A stretch of DNA of 64,000 nt from Flavobacterium pectinovorum (GTDB taxonomy: Bacteria; Bacteroidota; Bacteroidia; Flavobacteriales; Flavobacteriaceae). Shown here piece by piece: positions 60,841 through 64,000 of the stretch (positions are counted from its first letter, which is position 1; every line of letters begins with the position of its first letter). Below the pieces are notes generated by a model that had not been told where the DNA came from, did no database searches, and saw nothing but the letters and a program-made list of their open reading frames with translations. The translations under genes were made by a program, and so were the position numbers. Where the stretch lies: assembly GCF_006438875.1 (NCBI RefSeq), contig NZ_RCZH01000001.1:425326-489325 (forward strand), written 5' to 3'.

Positions 60841-62532
60841 ATGTCAGACGATAAGAAAGTAATTTTCTCAATGCAAAAATTGAGTAAAACCTATCAGGGA
60901 GCAGACAAACCAGTGCTTAAAAATATTTATTTAAGTTTCTTTTACGGAGCTAAAATTGGTATTCTTGGACTTAATGGTTCTGGAAAATCTTCTCTTTTAA
61001 AGATTATTGCAGGAGTAGATAAAAATTATCAGGGAGATGTTGTTTTTCAACCAGGTTACACGGTTGGTTATTTAGAGCAAGAGCCTATTCTTGATGATTC
61101 TAAAACAGTTATCGAAATTGTTCGCGAAGGAGCTGCTGAAACTATGGCAGTTTTAGAAGAATACAATCAAATCAATGATTTATTCGGTCTTGAAGAAAAC
61201 TATTCCGATCCTGATAAAATGGATAAGTTGATGGATCGTCAGGCAGCTTTGCAAGACAAAATTGATGCTCTTGGTGCTTGGGAAATCGACACTAAACTAG
61301 AAATCGCAATGGATGCTTTACGTACTCCGGAGGGAGATACGCCTATCAAAAACCTTTCGGGAGGTGAGCGTCGTCGTGTGGCTTTATGTCGTTTGTTATT
61401 GCAACAACCGGACGTATTGCTTCTGGATGAGCCTACCAACCACTTAGATGCTGAATCGGTACTTTGGTTAGAGCAGCATTTAGCACAATATGCAGGAACT
61501 GTAATTGCGGTAACGCACGATAGATATTTCTTGGATAATGTTGCTGGTTGGATTCTTGAGTTGGATAGAGGAGAAGGAATTCCCTGGAAAGGAAATTATT
61601 CTTCTTGGTTAGACCAAAAATCAACCCGTATGGCGCAAGAAGAAAAAGTTGCTTCAAAACGTAGAAAAACATTAGAGCGTGAGCTTGACTGGGTTCGTCA
61701 GGGAGCAAAAGGCCGTCAGACGAAACAAAAAGCGCGTTTACAGAATTATGATAAATTATTAAACGAAGATCAAAAACAACTGGATGAAAATCTGGAAATC
61801 TATATCCCGAACGGTCCACGTTTGGGAACAAATGTTATTGAAGCTAAAAATGTAGCCAAAGCTTTTGGAGACAAATTATTGTACGATAACTTAAACTTCA
61901 CTTTACCACAAGCCGGAATTGTTGGAATTATTGGACCAAATGGTGCTGGTAAATCAACCATTTTCAAAATGATTATGGGAGAACAAAAAACGGATAGTGG
62001 AGAATTTTTAGTAGGAGAAACAGTGAAAATCGCTTACGTAGATCAATCTCACTCTAATATTGATCCAAATAAATCTATTTGGGAAAATTTCGCCGATGGT
62101 CAGGAATTAATTATGATGGGCGGAAGGCAAGTAAATTCGAGAGCTTATCTATCACGTTTTAACTTTGGTGGCGGAGAACAAAACAAAAAAGTTTCAATGC
62201 TTTCAGGTGGTGAGCGTAACCGTTTGCACCTTGCGATGACATTGAAAGAAGAAGGAAATGTCCTTTTACTGGATGAGCCAACGAATGATTTAGATGTAAA
62301 CACACTTCGTGCACTAGAAGAAGGATTGGAGAATTTCGCCGGTTGTGCCGTTATTATTTCGCACGACAGATGGTTCTTAGATAGAATTTGTACCCACATT
62401 CTGGCTTTCGAAGGAGATTCAGAAGTTTATTACTTTGAAGGAGGTTTCTCTGAATATGAAGAAAATAAAAAGAAACGTTTAGGTGGTGATTTAACTCCAA
62501 AACGTTTGAAATACAGAAAGTTAATTAGATAA
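60841..62532 (+). CDS. ettA: Energy-dependent translational throttle protein EttA
   Basis: A 563-residue ABC-F ATPase that binds the ribosomal E site and slows early elongation when ATP is low. It has two ABC units: Walker A GLNGSGKSS and GPNGAGKST, signatures LSGGERRRVAL and LSGGERNRLHL, and Walker B/D-loops LLLDEPTNHLD and LLLDEPTNDLD. The P-site tRNA interaction motif between them (LERELDWVRQGAKGRQTKQK, with KARLQNYD) is intact. The C-terminus ends near KRLKYRKLIR as in EttA. It ends in a terminator at 62555-62606. Confidence 0.95.
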   Translation: MSDDKKVIFSMQKLSKTYQGADKPVLKNIYLSFFYGAKIGILGLNGSGKSSLLKIIAGVDKNYQGDVVFQPGYTVGYLEQEPILDDSKTVIEIVREGAAETMAVLEEYNQINDLFGLEENYSDPDKMDKLMDRQAALQDKIDALGAWEIDTKLEIAMDALRTPEGDTPIKNLSGGERRRVALCRLLLQQPDVLLLDEPTNHLDAESVLWLEQHLAQYAGTVIAVTHDRYFLDNVAGWILELDRGEGIPWKGNYSSWLDQKSTRMAQEEKVASKRRKTLERELDWVRQGAKGRQTKQKARLQNYDKLLNEDQKQLDENLEIYIPNGPRLGTNVIEAKNVAKAFGDKLLYDNLNFTLPQAGIVGIIGPNGAGKSTIFKMIMGEQKTDSGEFLVGETVKIAYVDQSHSNIDPNKSIWENFADGQELIMMGGRQVNSRAYLSRFNFGGGEQNKKVSMLSGGERNRLHLAMTLKEEGNVLLLDEPTNDLDVNTLRALEEGLENFAGCAVIISHDRWFLDRICTHILAFEGDSEVYYFEGGFSEYEENKKKRLGGDLTPKRLKYRKLIR

Positions 62533-62554
62533 TAATTCTAAAAATTTTCAATTC

Positions 62555-62606
62555 AAAAATCCCAAATTCCAAATTGTAACAGATTTTGAATTTGGGATTT
62601 TTGTTT
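62555..62606 (+). terminator. Terminator of ettA
   Basis: AAAAATCCCAAATTC (62555-62569) and GAATTTGGGATTTTT (62588-62602), a 15-bp stem with an 18-nt loop, followed by GTTTT. Confidence 0.82.
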
Positions 62607-62610
62607 TGTT

Positions 62611-62707
62611 GTCATTTCGACGGAGGAGAAATCACACTAGGAATCGACAAAGATTGGTGAAGTTAGGGACGGAGCTTCGTGTGTGATTTCTCCTCCGTCG
62701 AAATGAC
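62611..62707. repeat. GTCATTTCGA-ended palindromic repeat, copy A
   Basis: The ends are GTCATTTCGACGGAGGAG... (27 bp, 62611-62637) and the exact complement at 62681-62707. The centre contains TCGACAAAGATTG. A related copy in reverse orientation lies at 63427-63524. No transposase is present. Confidence 0.8.
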
Positions 62708-62750
62708 AAGATTGGCGTAAAAAAGATTTATTAGACTTAAATTTTTTGGA

Positions 62751-62828
62751 GCTATTTCCTGCTATCCGCTTGTATCTTTTATTTTTTCTAAAGAAAAAAA
62801 ATAAAAGGATAACGCTTCTATCAGGGCT
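62751..62828 (-). ncRNA. Second copy of the Flavobacterial conserved-RNA-like element
   Basis: On the minus strand it begins AGCCCTGATAGAAGCG, then TTATCC, a T/A-rich hairpin (TTTTATTTTTT/ AAAAAATAAAA), ATACAAGCGGATAGCAGG and ends AAATAGC. This agrees with the element at 53574-53636 in its fixed parts and differs in the loop. It stands between ettA and the DCC protein with no gene in 62708-62927. Confidence 0.5.
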
Positions 62829-62927
62829 AAGGCATTAGGTTTCACAAAAATCTTTATTTCTTGATGACAAAAATGAGAATAAGATCTGCGTTAATCCGTT
62901 TAACCCGCAAAATCTGTGGGGCAATCC

Positions 62928-63341
62928 TCATAAAAACTTAGCCTTCAATTCCGGAGTAGGAATCATACAGCTTTCTTTTTTGCCATACCATTCGTAGCGG
63001 TTTTTGGCAATATAATCATAAACAAAATTTCGGAGTTTTTCAGGAAATATTTTTAAAACAGAAACCAAACTATAAATTCCTCCGAGTTCTTCTGCAATTT
63101 CAATCGCGGCCGAAGATTTATAATAATACGCCACACCGGGATTATACAAAATTATACTGTCAATTTTATTTTGATCAATGCCAATAAAGTTACAGATTTC
63201 AATTCCCAATTCTGATTGTAAAGCTACAAATCTAAAAACATCTTTTTTATCATGTTTGATCACAAACTGAACAGCGCTATTGCATAAATTGCAAATACCA
63301 TCGAAGAGGATAATTTTTTTATTTTTTGGAAGGTCTTGCAT
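62928..63341 (-). CDS. DCC family thiol-disulfide oxidoreductase-like protein
   Basis: A 137-residue small protein of the DCC (YuxK) family, with the dithiol motif FDGICNLCNSAVQFVIKHD where C17 and C20 form CxxC. It ends WYGKKESCMIPTPELKAKFL, the conserved tail. The family is predicted to carry out thiol redox chemistry in the cytosol. The target is unknown. It stands between repeat elements. The C-terminal YEWYGKKESC part is often conserved with Flavobacterial homologs. Confidence 0.9.
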   Translation of the reverse strand: MQDLPKNKKIILFDGICNLCNSAVQFVIKHDKKDVFRFVALQSELGIEICNFIGIDQNKIDSIILYNPGVAYYYKSSAAIEIAEELGGIYSLVSVLKIFPEKLRNFVYDYIAKNRYEWYGKKESCMIPTPELKAKFL

Positions 63342-63748
63342 TTTGAAAAAAGTTTCAAGTTTAAGGTTTCAAGTTTTCTAAGCTTTGTTAAAGTTTTAAA
63401 CTTTGACAAAGCTTTGCGCGAAGTATGTCATTTCGAGGAACGAGAAATCTCCGCAAGTAACTCCGCAACGAGTATACAATCTTTGTCGAGCTTCTTGCGG
63501 AGATTTCTCGTTCCTCGAAATGACAAATAAGCAATAATTACAGTTATTGATTTTAACTATCAAAAATAAAAAATCAATAAATCTTACGAATCAAAAACAA
63601 CTTTCATAGATTATTTTTAAGCCGTTTTAAAAAAATACTCATCTTCGTGATTATCTTTTTTAAAATATTTTCTTAAATCGCTTTATTTTAATTTTTGATC
63701 AATTTTCGCATTTTTAAACACTGAAAACTGCGACTGAAAACTGAAAAC
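63342..63748. repeat. Gene-free region with palindromic repeat copy B
   Basis: 63427-63457 begins GTCATTTCGAGGAACGAG and is matched exactly in reverse at 63494-63524, a 31-bp perfect inverted repeat. The inside has CAATCTTTGTCGA, the reverse complement of the core of copy A (62611-62707), so this is the same family in the other orientation. 63525-63748 is AT-rich with nothing recognisable. The ORF at 63336-63530 is not credible. Confidence 0.75.
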
Positions 63749-64000
63749 TTACTTCTTTCCAGCTTCAACGAACTCCAATTCATCCAAACTTACTTTCGAA
63801 GTAAAAATCCCGTAATTTACCGTTGCTTTATTTTTTTCGATGGAATCGATACTTCCAACAGATCTTCCGTCCACCATTCTTACACGATCACCAACTTTCA
63901 AAACTGGTTTTGGTTTTTCGATAATAGGTTTGAGTTTCTTTTCTTTTTTCTCTTTTCGAATTTCTTCTACTTGAACAGAAACTTCAGCAATAACTTCTTT
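63749..64000 (-). CDS. mutS2: Endonuclease MutS2, 3' end (cut by window edge)
   Basis: Only the last 83 residues are visible, open to the edge at 64000. They read EIRKEKKEKKLKPIIEKP then VLKVGDRVRMVDGRSVGSI, IEKNKATVNYGIFTSKVS and LDELEFVE. This is the KOW-like C-terminal region of Bacteroidota MutS2 proteins. In this phylum the Smr nuclease domain is often absent or replaced by such a tail. The stop is TAA at 63751-63749 on the minus strand. Assignment rests on this tail only, since the ATPase part is outside the window. Confidence 0.7.
   Translation of the reverse strand, partial: KEVIAEVSVQVEEIRKEKKEKKLKPIIEKPKPVLKVGDRVRMVDGRSVGSIDSIEKNKATVNYGIFTSKVSLDELEFVEAGKK

Noticed and set aside
63336..63530. 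Plus ORF of 64 codons in the palindromic repeat copy B
   Set aside because: It reads through both arms of the inverted repeat, and its composition is that of the repeat rather than of a protein.

Overview
The window looks like chromosome of a Flavobacterium or close Flavobacteriaceae relative. The evidence is strong AT richness, the Bacteroidota promoter pattern (TTTG, about 18-23 nt, then TAnnTTTG) in front of several genes, genes rarely preceded by a Shine-Dalgarno sequence, and lineage-typical families: a CAL67264-type small membrane protein, TonB_C/DKNYY, DUF4833, DUF4238, ALDH-DUF779, SusC-free TolC/RND sets and a Bacteroidota-type MutS2 tail. I see no rRNA, prophage, CRISPR array, plasmid origin or integrase. 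There is one tRNA, tRNA-Arg(ACG).

Layout. 1-5.4 kb: the 3' part of a large unknown gene, a membrane metallophosphoesterase and an amino acid permease. 5.5-11.1 kb: a TonB_C/DKNYY protein, an isochorismatase-like hydrolase, an AraC regulator, a MATE exporter, and a divergent SDR/HxlR pair that shares an array of GTAAC pentamers. 11.3-13.2 kb: unknowns and a Crp/Fnr regulator. 13.3-20.6 kb is a repeat-rich accessory stretch. It holds a MITE-like element with a target duplication, an SDR, a poly-cysteine leader ORF in front of a PhyH dioxygenase / CDP-alcohol transferase / GtrA operon, and three stand-alone genes each followed by the same inverted-repeat element, like a cassette array. 20.6-28 kb: an XRE regulator, tRNA-Arg, apt, a lipoprotein, a four-gene two-component locus and pheT. 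28.1-31.5 kb: aldehyde dehydrogenase, DUF779 and an AraC activator, with a duplicated REP pair. 31.6-38.1 kb: bestrophin and a complete RND efflux operon (adaptor, pump, TolC).

38.6-41.5 kb: a thioredoxin-like protein, a 6-TM protein with a broken histidine-kinase-like dimerisation segment, and a lone Aer-type PAS protein. 41.6-46.8 kb: recG, DUF1697, a HEAGH zincin-like protein, a Dph6-like ATPase, and a REP-associated tyrosine transposase (RAYT). 46.8-53.5 kb: an M1 peptidase, a patatin/SRPBCC/HAD cluster, a TSUP transporter and an orphan antitoxin-like peptide. 53.7-64 kb is mostly housekeeping: UvrD, a Sua5/YrdC protein, an OmpA lipoprotein, a GT2 enzyme, an HsdR-N protein, holA, ettA, a DCC thiol protein and the 3' end of mutS2.

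The most unusual signals are three. First, the RAYT gene carries, inside its own reading frame, an inverted pair of the GTAG-headed REP hairpin that also occurs 16 kb away in two copies. Second, six consecutive cysteine codons sit in a small ORF directly behind a good promoter and upstream of a lipid- or organosulfur-looking operon. Third, there is a cassette-like series of genes separated by a 36-bp terminal-inverted-repeat element. All functional statements rest on sequence reading alone. No database search was run.
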